A stretch of 64,000 nucleotides of DNA from Acinetobacter sp. ANC 7912 (GTDB lineage Bacteria > Pseudomonadota > Gammaproteobacteria > Pseudomonadales > Moraxellaceae). Each line of letters opens with the position of its first letter. Position 1 is the stretch's first letter. The stretch spans positions 310,001-374,000 of the forward strand of contig NZ_CP156795.1 in NCBI RefSeq assembly GCF_039862785.1. The letters are read 5' to 3'. The translations under genes were made by a program, and so were the position numbers. A model generated the notes under the pieces. That model was given only the letters and a program-made list of their open reading frames with translations. It did not search any database and was not told where the DNA came from. Shown one piece after another: positions 27,561-37,133 of the stretch.

Positions 27561-27588
27561 AAAACGGATAAGCCTCTTATCCGTTTTT
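27561..27588 (+). terminator. Rho-independent terminator between the two sulfate-binding protein genes
   Basis: The stem AAAACGGATAAG / TTATCCGTTTT has a CCTC loop and a T run. It shows that the two paralogues are separate transcription units. Confidence 0.93.
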
Positions 27589-27718
27589 TTTCATATCTAA
27601 AGAATAAAATGCTATATACGCTGTATAAACTTATATTATTTAAATTTTTATTATATAAAACATGAAATTAAAACAAAAAATAACGTAATGTTACCTTGTA
27701 TCCATTTGGTTTGCTGAA

Positions 27719-27747
27719 TTGCGAAAAATAACTTTATTTCATATAGT
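27719..27747 (+). promoter_or_regulatory. Promoter of the second sulfate-binding protein gene
   Basis: TTGCGA, a 17-base spacer and TATAGT, ending 32 bases before the ATG. There is no visible Shine-Dalgarno between the promoter and the start codon. Confidence 0.55.
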
Positions 27748-27779
27748 TATATCTATTACAGATAATCTCCCCGATTCCT

Positions 27780-28799
27780 ATGAAAACTCAGTTAAAATCA
27801 GTATTTAGTGTTGCCTTATTGGCAACTGGTCTGGCATTTACTGCTACTACCTCTCAGGCTGCAGATCGTGAATTCCTAAACGTGTCTTATGATGCAACCC
27901 GTGAATTCTATGATGAATTCAATAAATCGTTTGGTGCTTACTGGAAAAGCCGTACCGGGATTAATGTGAACTTTAAACAGTCACATGGTGGTTCAGGCAA
28001 GCAGGCACGTTCTGTGGTGGATGGTCTGAAAGCCGATGTGGTGACCTTAGCGCTGGCCAATGACATTGAAGAAATCGTTAAATCTGGTCAGATCAAAGCC
28101 GGCTGGCAAAAACGCTTTCCGCATAACTCTGCGCCTTATACTTCAACCATCGTATTTATGGTACGTAAGGGCAATCCAAAACATATTAAAGACTGGAACG
28201 ATCTGACCAAGCCGGGTGTGGAAATCATTACCCCAAACCCGAAAACTGGTGGTCTACCACGTTGGGTGTACCTGTCTGCATGGGGTTATGCAGAGAAACA
28301 GCCTGGCGGTAACAAGGAAAAAGCTAAAGAATTCGTCGGCAAAATGTATAAGAACGTGAAGGTTATGGACTCGGCTGCACGTGCATCGATGACCACATTT
28401 GCTGAACGTAATATTGGTGATGTATTGCTGACTTGGGAAAACGAAGCACTAGTCACACAAAAAACTTTGGGTAAAGACAAGTTTGACATCATTTATCCAT
28501 CTTTAACCATTCTGACAGAGCCTTCTGTGGCGATCGTGGATCGTACCGTTGAGAAAAATGGCAATAAATGGTTAGCCCAAGGCTATATCAACTATTTATA
28601 TTCTCCACTGGGGCAGGATATGGCAGCACGCTACTACTACCGTCCGCGTAATCCTAAAGTGTTAGCGAAATATGCTGCGCAGTTCCCGAAAATCAAAACT
28701 TTCACCATTGATGAAGTGTTTGGTGGCTGGGCCAATGCACAGAAAACTCACTTTGCCAATGGTGGGGTTTTCGACCAGATCTATAACTCAAAACGTTAA
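27780..28799 (+). CDS. Sulfate ABC transporter substrate-binding protein, copy 2
   Basis: A 339-residue paralogue of the preceding gene, nearly colinear over its whole length ([36 protein letters not shown]). The signal peptide is different (KTQLKSVFSVALLATGLAFTATTSQA, cleavage after SQA). It has its own promoter and terminator. The two copies differ mainly at surface-type positions and in the signal peptide, so they may differ in expression or ligand preference. No transporter membrane genes are next to it, and the dcw cluster follows. The bases before the ATG (CTCCCCGATTCCT) hold no clear ribosome binding site. Confidence 0.94.
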   Translation: MKTQLKSVFSVALLATGLAFTATTSQAADREFLNVSYDATREFYDEFNKSFGAYWKSRTGINVNFKQSHGGSGKQARSVVDGLKADVVTLALANDIEEIVKSGQIKAGWQKRFPHNSAPYTSTIVFMVRKGNPKHIKDWNDLTKPGVEIITPNPKTGGLPRWVYLSAWGYAEKQPGGNKEKAKEFVGKMYKNVKVMDSAARASMTTFAERNIGDVLLTWENEALVTQKTLGKDKFDIIYPSLTILTEPSVAIVDRTVEKNGNKWLAQGYINYLYSPLGQDMAARYYYRPRNPKVLAKYAAQFPKIKTFTIDEVFGGWANAQKTHFANGGVFDQIYNSKR

Positions 28800-28812
28800 G
28801 ACCGAATTGAGT

Positions 28813-28843
28813 AAAAAAGACCAGCACCATGCTGGTCTTTTTT
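28813..28843 (+). terminator. Rho-independent terminator after the second sulfate-binding protein gene
   Basis: A 14-bp stem AAAAAAGACCAGCA / TGCTGGTCTTTTTT with a 3-base loop and a T run, 13 bases after the stop. Confidence 0.94.
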
Positions 28844-29016
28844 ATGGTGCATGAAGCAGTGTTCTAGCAAGCTGCCTTAGCTATTATTAAAAAAATGTGA
28901 TGAAAAACGGTTTTCTCTATAGAAAGTAATATTTATCTACAAAAAGTCGTTTGGAGCTTTAATCAAACAGAGTGATAATGTGCAGTTAAATTTTTTGCCC
29001 TATTGATTGAGTTTTT

Positions 29017-29928
29017 ATGTCCCATATTTCTGTATTGCTTCACGAAACCGTCGATGCCTTGTTGGCTGGTCGAACTACGGGAATTTATGTGGATGGAACT
29101 TTTGGACGCGGTGGTCATACCCGTTTGCTGCTGTCTAAATTAGATGAAAATTCTCGTGTTTATGCCTTTGATAAGGATCCTCAAGCACTCGAAGCGGCAG
29201 CAGAACTGGAAAAGGAAGATTCACGCTTTCAGATTATTCATGCCAGCTTTGCTGAGTTAAAAGAAGAGCTGGCAAAACGCGGTGTTGAACTGGTTGATGG
29301 GGTGATGGCTGATTTGGGTGTTTCTTCTCCGCAGCTGGATCAGGCGGAGCGCGGTTTCAGCTTTATGAAAGATGGTCCGCTGGACATGCGTATGGATAAC
29401 TCGCAAGGTCCAACCGCAGCAGAATGGCTGGTGAATATTGAAGAAGAAGCCTTAGCGAATATTATTTTCCAGTATGGGGAAGAGCGTTATAGCCGCCGGA
29501 TTGCCAAAGCCATTAAAAATGCCGGTTATATTGCAACGACAGGTGAGTTGGCAGAAATTGTGAAAGTAGCCCACCCAAAATGGGAAAAGAATAAACATGC
29601 GGCAACGCGAACTTTCCAGGCTATTCGTATTGCTATTAATAAAGAATTAGAAGATATTGAAGTTTTCCTGCCACAGGCGGTTGAGGTGCTAAAACCTGAA
29701 GGCCGTTTGGCAGTAATTAGCTTCCATTCACTGGAAGACCGTTTGATTAAACAATTTATTCAAAAAGAATCAACTTTAGAGGAAGACTCGGGCTGGGGGA
29801 TGCCACAGCAACAGAAGGATACACGTCGACTGAAAAAAGTATCCCGGATCAAGGCCAGTGAGGAGGAAGTGAAAGCTAATCCTCGTTCGCGTAGTGCATG
29901 GCTCCGAGTGGCAGAAAGATTAGCTTGA
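29017..29928 (+). CDS. rsmH: 16S rRNA (cytosine1402-N4)-methyltransferase
   Basis: RsmH (MraW) methylates N4 of C1402 in the ribosomal P site. The 303-residue protein has the SAM-binding YVDGTFGRGGHTRLLL near residue 24, DLGVSSPQLDQAERGFSF and the C-terminal SFHSLEDRLIKQF, all typical. It opens the division/cell-wall cluster. mraZ, which precedes it in many bacteria, is absent here. ftsL starts 10 bases after its stop. Confidence 0.97.
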   Translation: MSHISVLLHETVDALLAGRTTGIYVDGTFGRGGHTRLLLSKLDENSRVYAFDKDPQALEAAAELEKEDSRFQIIHASFAELKEELAKRGVELVDGVMADLGVSSPQLDQAERGFSFMKDGPLDMRMDNSQGPTAAEWLVNIEEEALANIIFQYGEERYSRRIAKAIKNAGYIATTGELAEIVKVAHPKWEKNKHAATRTFQAIRIAINKELEDIEVFLPQAVEVLKPEGRLAVISFHSLEDRLIKQFIQKESTLEEDSGWGMPQQQKDTRRLKKVSRIKASEEEVKANPRSRSAWLRVAERLA

Positions 29929-29938
29929 TAGGCAAATA

Positions 29939-30274
29939 ATGAAAACTGAAGTGGTCGAAAGGAAATTGAAGCAGGCAGGGACGAAGAAAGCCATTGCTTA
30001 CGGCATTTTATTGATGATGGTATTCGTCAGTGCTGTATTTGTGGTGTTTCAGGTCTTTGAATATCGTCAGGATTATCGCAAGCTCAGCAGCTATTTGCGT
30101 GAACGTGATGACCTAAATGCAGAATGGGGGCGTCTGCTGATCGAGCAGCAAACCTTTGGCGCCACAGCTCAGATCGGAACCCGTGCTGTGACCCAGCTGC
30201 GTATGTATTCTCCACCGATTTCCCAGACTGTGGTAATTTCCCTGCCACAACAAACTTCAGATGCAAAAAAATAA
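29939..30274 (+). CDS. ftsL: Cell division protein FtsL
   Basis: A bitopic inner-membrane protein of 111 residues: a short basic cytoplasmic tail, one transmembrane helix (about 19-41) and a short periplasmic coiled-coil-like region (EYRQDYRKLSSYLRERDDLNAEWGRLLIEQQ). FtsL forms the FtsQLB complex that activates FtsW/FtsI septal synthesis. Identity rests on size, topology and the position between rsmH and ftsI. Confidence 0.92.
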   Translation: MKTEVVERKLKQAGTKKAIAYGILLMMVFVSAVFVVFQVFEYRQDYRKLSSYLRERDDLNAEWGRLLIEQQTFGATAQIGTRAVTQLRMYSPPISQTVVISLPQQTSDAKK

Positions 30275-30289
30275 GGCTAGCGCTCAGAC

Positions 30290-32113
30290 ATGGTAGACAA
30301 GAAAACCAAGCCAGTGGTACGCAAAAAGCAGTCCGTGACCACTAAGAATACGTTAAGCGTTGATATTAGCCGTTTTTATTTGATGTGGGCGGTGGTGCTA
30401 TTGTGCTTCGTAGCCCTGATCGGACGTGCTTTCTATGTACAGATCGTCAATAAGGAATTCCTGCAGAACAAGGCTAATGCCAAGATTTTAAGGTCCGACA
30501 AGATCAAGGCCATGCGCGGTGTGATTTACGACCGTAATGGCATTCCGCTGGCGATCAGTACCCCGGTCATGCGTGTAGTGATTGATCCGCGAGACTATTT
30601 CGAGAATCAAGAACTCTACACCAAAACCATGAAAGAGCTCAAGAAAGATCCTGACAACCGCAAGCTGAAACGCCAGTTACCTGACAAAAACCTGAATCTG
30701 GATGAGCTTGCTGATGCCGTGGGCATGGATCGTGCCGAATTGCGCCGGAAAATGGACGAGCGTAAACGTTCCCGTTATCTAATCCTGAAAAAAGAAGTTC
30801 CGCCGCAACAGGCTGAGCTGATCATGAAGCGCAACTTCCAGGGCGTGTATACCGAGAAAAACTATAAGCGTTACTATCCGCAGCCACAGCCAAACTCGCA
30901 GATTATCGGCCTGACCAACAGTGAAGGCATGGGGGTTGAAGGCCTGGAAATGCAGCTGAATACCCGCTTGGCCGGTGTGGATGGTGAGCAGCAGATTGTG
31001 CGTGACAAGAAGGGTAACCGGATCAAGGATCCTGAAATCATCAAGGAAGTTGAAGCTGGGGAAAATATTACCCTGAGTATCGACTCGCGTCTGCAATACA
31101 TTATGTATCGTGAACTGACTGCTGCAGGTGTGGCCAACAACGCCCGTTCAGCAACTGCGATTGCGGTGGATGTGAAGACTGGTGAAATTCTGGCGATGAC
31201 CTCATGGCCATCCTATAACCCGAATGACAAGAATAGTGTCAGCAACAAGGATGCGATGCGTAACCGCGGTGCGATTGACTCCTTCGAACCCGGTTCAACA
31301 ATGAAGCCCCTAACTGTCGCCATGGCACTGGAAAGTGGTAAATACACTGCCAATTCGGTAATTAATACCAGCCCGGGTAGTATGCGCGTGGGTAACCATA
31401 CCATTCGTGATACGCATAACTATGGCCCATTGACGCTAGGTGGCATCATCCAGAAATCTTCCAACGTTGGGGTATCCAAAATTGCCCTGTCACTGCCATA
31501 TGAAACTTTGCCAACTTTCTATAAGCGTTTAGGTTTCGGTCAGCGTTCAGCGGTGAAATTCCCGGGTGAAAGTGCCGGTCTGATCCTACCGCCAAGCAAG
31601 TGGAACGTTTCTGAAGTGGCAACCATGTCTTATGGTTATGGTCTGAATGCGACTGTGCTGCAACTGGCGGATGCCTATGCCATGATTGCTAACAAAGGCA
31701 CCAAGGTACCATTAAGCCTGTATAAACTGGAAGAACAGCCAAAAGGCGAGCAGATTCTGGATCCAAAAATTGCTGAACAGGTCTTGCTGATGATGGAGTC
31801 CGTGACTTTGCCGGGTGGTACCGCACAGCAGGCCAATATTCCAGGTTATCGCGTCGCAGGTAAAACTGGTACTGCACATAAGCTGCGTGCCGACCGTAAG
31901 GGTTATTCGCAAAGTGAATACCGTGCCCTGTTTGCCGGTATTGCACCGGTGAGCGATCCACGTCTGGCAATGATCGTCGTGGTCGAAAATCCAACCGGGG
32001 CATATTATGGTGGTCTGGTGGCCGCGCCGGTATTTGCCCGTGTGATGCAAGAATCCTTGCGTTTATTGAATGTCCCATTGGACAAACCTTTAGAATCTCC
32101 CAAAGTCCAGTAA
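30290..32113 (+). CDS. ftsI: Septal peptidoglycan transpeptidase FtsI (PBP3)
   Basis: A class B penicillin-binding protein that crosslinks septal peptidoglycan. The 607-residue protein has a short cytoplasmic tail, a transmembrane anchor (about 29-49), the dimerisation domain, and a transpeptidase domain. Its active-site motifs are S336-T-M-K339, S390-S-N392 and K525-T-G527. It is the main target of aztreonam-like beta-lactams. All motifs look intact. It lies 15 bases after ftsL and 11 bases before murE. Confidence 0.97.
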   Translation: MVDKKTKPVVRKKQSVTTKNTLSVDISRFYLMWAVVLLCFVALIGRAFYVQIVNKEFLQNKANAKILRSDKIKAMRGVIYDRNGIPLAISTPVMRVVIDPRDYFENQELYTKTMKELKKDPDNRKLKRQLPDKNLNLDELADAVGMDRAELRRKMDERKRSRYLILKKEVPPQQAELIMKRNFQGVYTEKNYKRYYPQPQPNSQIIGLTNSEGMGVEGLEMQLNTRLAGVDGEQQIVRDKKGNRIKDPEIIKEVEAGENITLSIDSRLQYIMYRELTAAGVANNARSATAIAVDVKTGEILAMTSWPSYNPNDKNSVSNKDAMRNRGAIDSFEPGSTMKPLTVAMALESGKYTANSVINTSPGSMRVGNHTIRDTHNYGPLTLGGIIQKSSNVGVSKIALSLPYETLPTFYKRLGFGQRSAVKFPGESAGLILPPSKWNVSEVATMSYGYGLNATVLQLADAYAMIANKGTKVPLSLYKLEEQPKGEQILDPKIAEQVLLMMESVTLPGGTAQQANIPGYRVAGKTGTAHKLRADRKGYSQSEYRALFAGIAPVSDPRLAMIVVVENPTGAYYGGLVAAPVFARVMQESLRLLNVPLDKPLESPKVQ

Positions 32114-32124
32114 ATAGGTGATCA

Positions 32125-33621
32125 ATGTCAATTACATTTCAGGATCTCTACGCCGTTCAAGATAGCGCTGAATGGATGCGACAATCCTTTCAGGGTTTCG
32201 AGCTGGACAGCCGCAAAGTTAAACTGGGGCAAATTTTTATTGCCCTGACCAGTCTTTCTCATCCGGAGAAAACTGCAGAATATGCCAAAAAAGCCCTGTC
32301 TTTGGGTGCATTGGCGGTGATTTCCGAGCAGGATCTTGGTGTGGCTCCAGCACTGGTGGTACCGAATGTCCGTCACCTGATGGGGGAATGGCAGAGGCGT
32401 TATCTGCAAGCGACTCAACCGGTTCAGCAAGCCCGTATTCTGGCGGTGACCGGCACTAATGGTAAAACCACAATTTCCCGTCTGGTCGCAGAACTACTGA
32501 TGTTGCAAGGCAGGTCTTGTGCAGTGATGGGAACTACGGGTAACGGGATCTTGCCGAATCTGGAAGCTTCTTCACATACCACACTGGATGCGCTGCAACT
32601 GCAAAATGCCTTACATAGTTATGCACAGGCGGGTGCTGAATTTGCTTCGATTGAAGCGAGTTCACATGGTTTGGTACAAGGCCGTTTAAATGGCTGCGAT
32701 ATTGAATTTGCGGCTTACAGTAACCTGAGTCGTGATCATCTAGACTATCACAAAACGCTGGAAGCTTATGCTGAAGCCAAATCGCGTTTATTCAAGTTTG
32801 AATCACTGAAAGTTGCAGTGATTAATCTGGATGATGCGCATGCACCGGTGATGATTGCAGCAGCTCAAGCCAATCCGGCACAGCCAAAAATCTTAACCTA
32901 TTCACTATCGCAAGCAGCTGACTATCAGGTAACAGATATTCAGTACAGTATTTCGGGTGCTGAATTTAAACTGATCACTGCACAAGGTGAATTTGCCGTA
33001 CATAGTCCATTGCTGGGTCATTTTAATGTAGAAAATCTGGTGGCAAGCCTGATTGTGGCAGAGCAGGTAGGTCCGGATTTACAGCAACTGATTGCCACTG
33101 TGCCACAGCTTAAAGGGGCACCAGGCCGTATGCAGGTGATTCGTGATGGCGAACGTCTGTTTGTGGTGGATTATGCACATACGCCAGATGCTCTGACTCA
33201 GGTGCTGCTGACCTTAAAACGCCATGTGAATAACAAGCTTTGGGCAGTATTTGGTTGTGGTGGAGATCGTGACCGTGGTAAACGCCCATTGATGACCCAA
33301 GCGGCGCTGGATGGTTCAGATATTGCGGTGCTGACTTCGGACAATCCAAGGACTGAAGATCCAAACCAGATTTTTGCTGACATGAAGCAGGGAATCGATT
33401 TTTCGGGAAAAACCTATCAGGAAATCCATGACCGCCGTGAAGCAATCAAGTTTGCAGTGAAACATGCGCAAGCAGGTGATATTGTAGTGATTGCCGGTAA
33501 AGGGCATGAAAACTATCAGGAAATTGATGGCGTGCGTCACTGGTTTGATGATGTGGTGGAAGTGCAAGGGGCAATTGATGCCCAGCACAGCAACCCGGAT
33601 TCAGCTTACCCAGCGCAGTAA
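32125..33621 (+). CDS. murE: UDP-MurNAc-tripeptide ligase (meso-diaminopimelate adding)
   Basis: Adds meso-diaminopimelate to UDP-MurNAc-L-Ala-D-Glu. The 498-residue Mur ligase has the ATP-binding GTNGKTTISR near residue 110 and the central Mur domain. The DNPR motif (406-409, DNPRTEDP) specifies meso-DAP over lysine. Start ATG at 32125 follows AGGTGA. It is embedded between ftsI and murF. Confidence 0.97.
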   Translation: MSITFQDLYAVQDSAEWMRQSFQGFELDSRKVKLGQIFIALTSLSHPEKTAEYAKKALSLGALAVISEQDLGVAPALVVPNVRHLMGEWQRRYLQATQPVQQARILAVTGTNGKTTISRLVAELLMLQGRSCAVMGTTGNGILPNLEASSHTTLDALQLQNALHSYAQAGAEFASIEASSHGLVQGRLNGCDIEFAAYSNLSRDHLDYHKTLEAYAEAKSRLFKFESLKVAVINLDDAHAPVMIAAAQANPAQPKILTYSLSQAADYQVTDIQYSISGAEFKLITAQGEFAVHSPLLGHFNVENLVASLIVAEQVGPDLQQLIATVPQLKGAPGRMQVIRDGERLFVVDYAHTPDALTQVLLTLKRHVNNKLWAVFGCGGDRDRGKRPLMTQAALDGSDIAVLTSDNPRTEDPNQIFADMKQGIDFSGKTYQEIHDRREAIKFAVKHAQAGDIVVIAGKGHENYQEIDGVRHWFDDVVEVQGAIDAQHSNPDSAYPAQ

Positions 33622-33633
33622 AAGGACGAATTT

Positions 33634-35037
33634 ATGCATACTTCAACCACCAGTACCGTGCCTTTAGTGCCCTGGACTGCAGAACAATTACAGCAGGCGA
33701 CTCAAGGCTACTGGCTGAATGACAAACAGCCTGAAGGTGAAATCAAACGTATCCTGATGGATTCCCGTGACGCTGAAGCGGGTGATGCTTTTCTGGCCCT
33801 GAAAGGTGAACGCTTTGATGCCCATGATTTTGTAGCTCAAGTCGCTGCAAAAGGCTGTCAGGTCGCAATTGTCGATCATCCTATTGAAGCCGATATTTTC
33901 CAGTTGGTTGTAGATGATACCCGTCAGGCTTTAGGTCGTCTGGGTGCTTACCGTCGTCAGCAGAATTCACAACTGAAAGTGATTGCGTTGACTGGTAGTA
34001 GTGGCAAGACTACGACTAAGGAAATGCTCGGTAGTATCCTGTCTCGTCTGGCACCAACTTTGGTCACTCGCGGTAACTTGAATAATGATCTGGGTGTGCC
34101 AGTCATGTTGCTGGAGTTACGTCCTGAGCATCAATATGCGGTGATGGAACTGGGTGCTAGCCATCAGGGTGAAATTGATTACACCGCGGGTCTGGTACAG
34201 CCGCATGTCGCAGGTATTATCAATATCGGTACAGCTCACTTGGGTGAATTCGGTGGCCGTGATGGGATCTGCCGTGCCAAGTCAGAAATCTATTCCCATA
34301 TTTCCGAAACCTCGATTATTCCTGCTGCAGATGACTATGCTGAACAGATTTGTGCGGCAGTCAAAACTGAAAAAACCTTAAGTTTTGGTCAGGGTGGGGA
34401 AGTCTATGCAACGGATGTAGAGCTACATCCACAGTCAGCGACTTTTACCCTAAATACACCGCAAGGCAGTAAGACTGTAAATTTACCTTTTGCTGGTGAG
34501 CATAATGTGCAGAATGCGACCGCAGCAGCGGCTTTCTCTTTGGCGATTGGGATCAGTCTGGATAATATCGTCACTGGTCTGGAACAGGCTGTCGGTGCCA
34601 AAGGCCGTCTAAACTTTATCAAGCATAAAGGTTATCTGTTTATTGATGATACCTATAATGCCAATCCAAACTCGATGCGTGCTGCGGCTGATGTACTGGC
34701 ACAGCAAGAAGGCATTCGCATCATGGTCACTGGTGATATTGGTGAGTTAGGTAATTCTGCGGCAATTGAGCATTACAAGCTTGGTCGCGATCTGGTTTCG
34801 GTAAAGGGCCTGAACTTTGTGGTCGCTGTGGGTGAATTTGCCCCGGCTGCACAGGAAGGTGCCCGTAGTACACAATATGGCAAGAAAATGCAAGCGTTCC
34901 TGAATCAGGAACAGGCATTGCCGTTCTTAATTAGTTTGATTGAAACACATCAACCCCAGCCGATGTCATTCCTGTTCAAAGGTTCACGTTTTACCCATAT
35001 GGAAACATTGATGGCTGCATTGATGGAGAAACTCTAA
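33634..35037 (+). CDS. murF: UDP-MurNAc-tripeptide--D-Ala-D-Ala ligase
   Basis: Adds the D-Ala-D-Ala dipeptide to complete the UDP-MurNAc-pentapeptide in the cytoplasm. The 467-residue protein has the P-loop TGSSGKTTTKEM, the NNDLGVPVMLLEL and ELGASHQGEI stretches, and DDTYNANPNSMRAA, all family features. Its TAA is directly followed by the mraY ATG with no gap, so translation is probably coupled. Confidence 0.97.
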   Translation: MHTSTTSTVPLVPWTAEQLQQATQGYWLNDKQPEGEIKRILMDSRDAEAGDAFLALKGERFDAHDFVAQVAAKGCQVAIVDHPIEADIFQLVVDDTRQALGRLGAYRRQQNSQLKVIALTGSSGKTTTKEMLGSILSRLAPTLVTRGNLNNDLGVPVMLLELRPEHQYAVMELGASHQGEIDYTAGLVQPHVAGIINIGTAHLGEFGGRDGICRAKSEIYSHISETSIIPAADDYAEQICAAVKTEKTLSFGQGGEVYATDVELHPQSATFTLNTPQGSKTVNLPFAGEHNVQNATAAAAFSLAIGISLDNIVTGLEQAVGAKGRLNFIKHKGYLFIDDTYNANPNSMRAAADVLAQQEGIRIMVTGDIGELGNSAAIEHYKLGRDLVSVKGLNFVVAVGEFAPAAQEGARSTQYGKKMQAFLNQEQALPFLISLIETHQPQPMSFLFKGSRFTHMETLMAALMEKL

Positions 35038-36156
35038 ATGCTGTTATGGCTATTTGAACAACTGGCGGGCTATGACAGCACGTTCCAGGTGGTTCGTTAT
35101 TTAACCTTACGTGCTTTGCTCAGTGTTCTGACGGCATTGACCATTGGTCTGGTGCTGGGTCCGGTGATGATCCGTAAATTACAGGCACTGAAATATGGTC
35201 AGGCGGTGAGTTCATTTGCGCCTGAGAACCATGCCAAGAAAATGGGGACACCAACCATGGGTGGTGTGCTGATTCTTTTATCGATTGGTATCTCAACTCT
35301 ACTATGGGCAGATTTATCCAATCCATACGTATGGATTGTGCTGGCTGTGATGGTGATCTTTGGCGCCGTTGGTTGGGCAGATGACTGGATCAAGATCCGT
35401 TATAAGGACAATGCTGGTCTGCCTGCACGCAAGAAATTCTTCTGGACCTCTGTCGGCTCATTGGGCGCAGGTATAGCACTCTACGTAATTGCACAGCAGC
35501 AGCCAAATTCAGTCGTAACGGCCAATATGTTGGATGTCCTGATCCCATTCTTTAAGGATCACAGTATTCCGCTCTCTGTTATTCCTCTGGGTATCGGCTT
35601 CATTATCTTTACTTATTTTGTGATTAATGGTGCATCCAATGCGGTGAACCTGACCGATGGTCTGGATGGTCTGGCAATTATGCCGATCGTGCTGGTGGCT
35701 GCTGGCTTAGGCGTCTTTGCTTACTTGGCGGGTGATGTGCGTTTCGCGACATATCTGCATATTCCCTACGTCAAATACTCCTCTGAACTTGTGGTGATCT
35801 GTGCTGCAATGATTGGTGCCGGTCTGGCATTCTTGTGGTTTAATGCTCATCCAGCCCAAGTATTTATGGGGGATGTCGGTGCCTTATCGCTGGGTGCGAT
35901 GCTCGGTACCATCGCGGTGATGGTTCGTCAAGAAATCGTCTTTGCGATTATGGCGGGCGTGTTTCTGGTCGAAGCGGTATCTGTGTTCCTGCAAATCGGC
36001 TCATTGCGTATGCGGAATAAGCGTGTGTTCCTGATGGCACCGCTGCATCACCATTATGAAAAGAAAGGCTGGCGTGAAACCCAAGTGGTGATCCGTTTCT
36101 GGATTATTACAATTATGCTGGTAGTTTTGGGTCTAATGACCTTAAAATTACGTTAA
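35038..36156 (+). CDS. mraY: Phospho-MurNAc-pentapeptide transferase MraY
   Basis: Integral membrane enzyme that transfers phospho-MurNAc-pentapeptide to undecaprenyl phosphate, forming lipid I. The 372-residue polytopic protein has the catalytic [20 protein letters not shown] and [10 protein letters not shown] motifs and the HHHYEKKGW signature. It ends the local dcw run. murD, ftsW and murG, which often follow, are not here. A terminator follows 15 bases downstream. Confidence 0.97.
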   Translation: MLLWLFEQLAGYDSTFQVVRYLTLRALLSVLTALTIGLVLGPVMIRKLQALKYGQAVSSFAPENHAKKMGTPTMGGVLILLSIGISTLLWADLSNPYVWIVLAVMVIFGAVGWADDWIKIRYKDNAGLPARKKFFWTSVGSLGAGIALYVIAQQQPNSVVTANMLDVLIPFFKDHSIPLSVIPLGIGFIIFTYFVINGASNAVNLTDGLDGLAIMPIVLVAAGLGVFAYLAGDVRFATYLHIPYVKYSSELVVICAAMIGAGLAFLWFNAHPAQVFMGDVGALSLGAMLGTIAVMVRQEIVFAIMAGVFLVEAVSVFLQIGSLRMRNKRVFLMAPLHHHYEKKGWRETQVVIRFWIITIMLVVLGLMTLKLR

Positions 36157-36170
36157 GAAATGCATTTGAA

Positions 36171-36196
36171 AAAGTCGGCGCATGCCGGCTTTTTTT
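36171..36196 (+). terminator. Rho-independent terminator after mraY
   Basis: The stem AAAGTCGGC / GCCGGCTTT (one G-T pair) with loop GCAT and a T run. It lies just upstream of the rlmA ribosome binding site. Confidence 0.85.
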
Positions 36197-36214
36197 GTTT
36201 TGGAGAATAAATTC

Positions 36215-37018
36215 ATGAACCTACTCATGTGTCCGGTATGTCGTGAGCAGCTCAAATTAAATGAACGCACCTGGCGCTGTGACAACCAGCATAGCTATGA
36301 TGTGGCCAAGCAGGGCTATGTAAATTTGCATGTGGTTCAGCATAAACACAGTAAAAATCCGGGAGATACGCCAGAATCGGTACAGGCACGTCGTGCCTTT
36401 TTAAGTGCCGGCCACTATGCACCGTTACAGCAAGCCGTGGTGAGAAAGATTCGTGAACTACGTATTGAAAACCTGCTGGATATTGGTTGTGGTGAAGGCT
36501 ATTACACCGATGCCATGCAGCAGGAAGTGATGCAGTGTGTCGGGGTGGATATTGCCAAAAATGCCATTCAGGTTGCGGCTAAGCTGAATAAAGAAATTAC
36601 TTGGGTGGTGGGAACGGGTGCAACCTTGCCGGTTTTGGACCATTCAATAGACTTGTGTACTAGCCTGTTTAGTCCGATTCCGAAACAGGAAATTCTACGG
36701 GTACTGAAACCAAAATCTTATCTAATGGTTGTTACTCCAGCTCCACAGCATTTATATGCCATGCGTGAAGCACTGTTTGAGGAAGTGAAGCCCCATGAGC
36801 CACAGAAATTTGTGGCCCAGCTAGAAGATGCGTTCAATCTGGTAAGTGAAGAGGTGGTAGAAGCCCTGCTGAATCTGTCAAAAAACGATCTGGAAAACCT
36901 GATTGCCATGACGCCGTATGCGTATAAAGCTAAGCCAGAACGCCGTTTGGCACTGGAGCAGCAAGACCAGTTTGCAGTGACTGCACAATTCCAAATTTAT
37001 CTGTTTCAAAAGAAATAA
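36215..37018 (+). CDS. rlmA: 23S rRNA (guanine745-N1)-methyltransferase RlmA-like
   Basis: A SAM-dependent rRNA methyltransferase. The 267-residue protein has the N-terminal zinc finger (CPVC...CDNQH, residues 5-28) followed by GYVNLHVVQHKHSKNPGDTPESVQARRAFLSAGHY, typical of RlmA. The SAM-binding LLDIGCGEGYYTDAM comes next. The start at 36215 is preceded by TGGAG, and the longer reading frame would begin inside the mraY terminator. An IS4-family element is inserted about 40 bases after its stop, in the original terminator. Confidence 0.92.
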   Translation: MNLLMCPVCREQLKLNERTWRCDNQHSYDVAKQGYVNLHVVQHKHSKNPGDTPESVQARRAFLSAGHYAPLQQAVVRKIRELRIENLLDIGCGEGYYTDAMQQEVMQCVGVDIAKNAIQVAAKLNKEITWVVGTGATLPVLDHSIDLCTSLFSPIPKQEILRVLKPKSYLMVVTPAPQHLYAMREALFEEVKPHEPQKFVAQLEDAFNLVSEEVVEALLNLSKNDLENLIAMTPYAYKAKPERRLALEQQDQFAVTAQFQIYLFQKK

Positions 37019-37039
37019 GATGAGATTCGAGTTGAATAT

Positions 37040-37058
37040 AAAAAAGCCCTCAATTGAG
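37040..37058 (+). terminator. Left half of a terminator split by the IS4-family insertion
   Basis: AAAAAAGCCCTC (37040-37051), AATT and GAG end exactly at the IS left end. The matching arm GAGGGCTTTTTT lies at 38459-38470 beyond the IS. Removing the IS and one 10-base duplication restores a perfect 12-bp stem with an AATT loop and flanking A/T runs. This would have been a bidirectional terminator between rlmA and mrcA. Confidence 0.85.
37049..37058. repeat. Target-site duplication, left copy
   Basis: CTCAATTGAG directly precedes the IS. The identical 10 bases follow it at 38452-38461. The target is itself a palindrome, the loop and upper stem of the interrupted terminator. Confidence 0.88.
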
Positions 37059-37097
37059 TAATGCCAGTCAGTTAAGCAAATATTAGTAAAATGTAGT

Positions 37098-37129
37098 AAA
37101 AATGAGTGTATGTAAATACGCTCATTTTT
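37098..37129 (+). terminator. Hairpin at the left end of the IS, before the transposase start
   Basis: AAAAATGAGTGTA / TACGCTCATTTTT (one T-G pair, 6-base loop) followed by a T run, ending 4 bases before the transposase ATG. In IS4/IS10/IS50-type elements such structures block transposase expression from outside transcription. The same role is inferred here. Confidence 0.65.
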
Positions 37130-37133
37130 TTTT

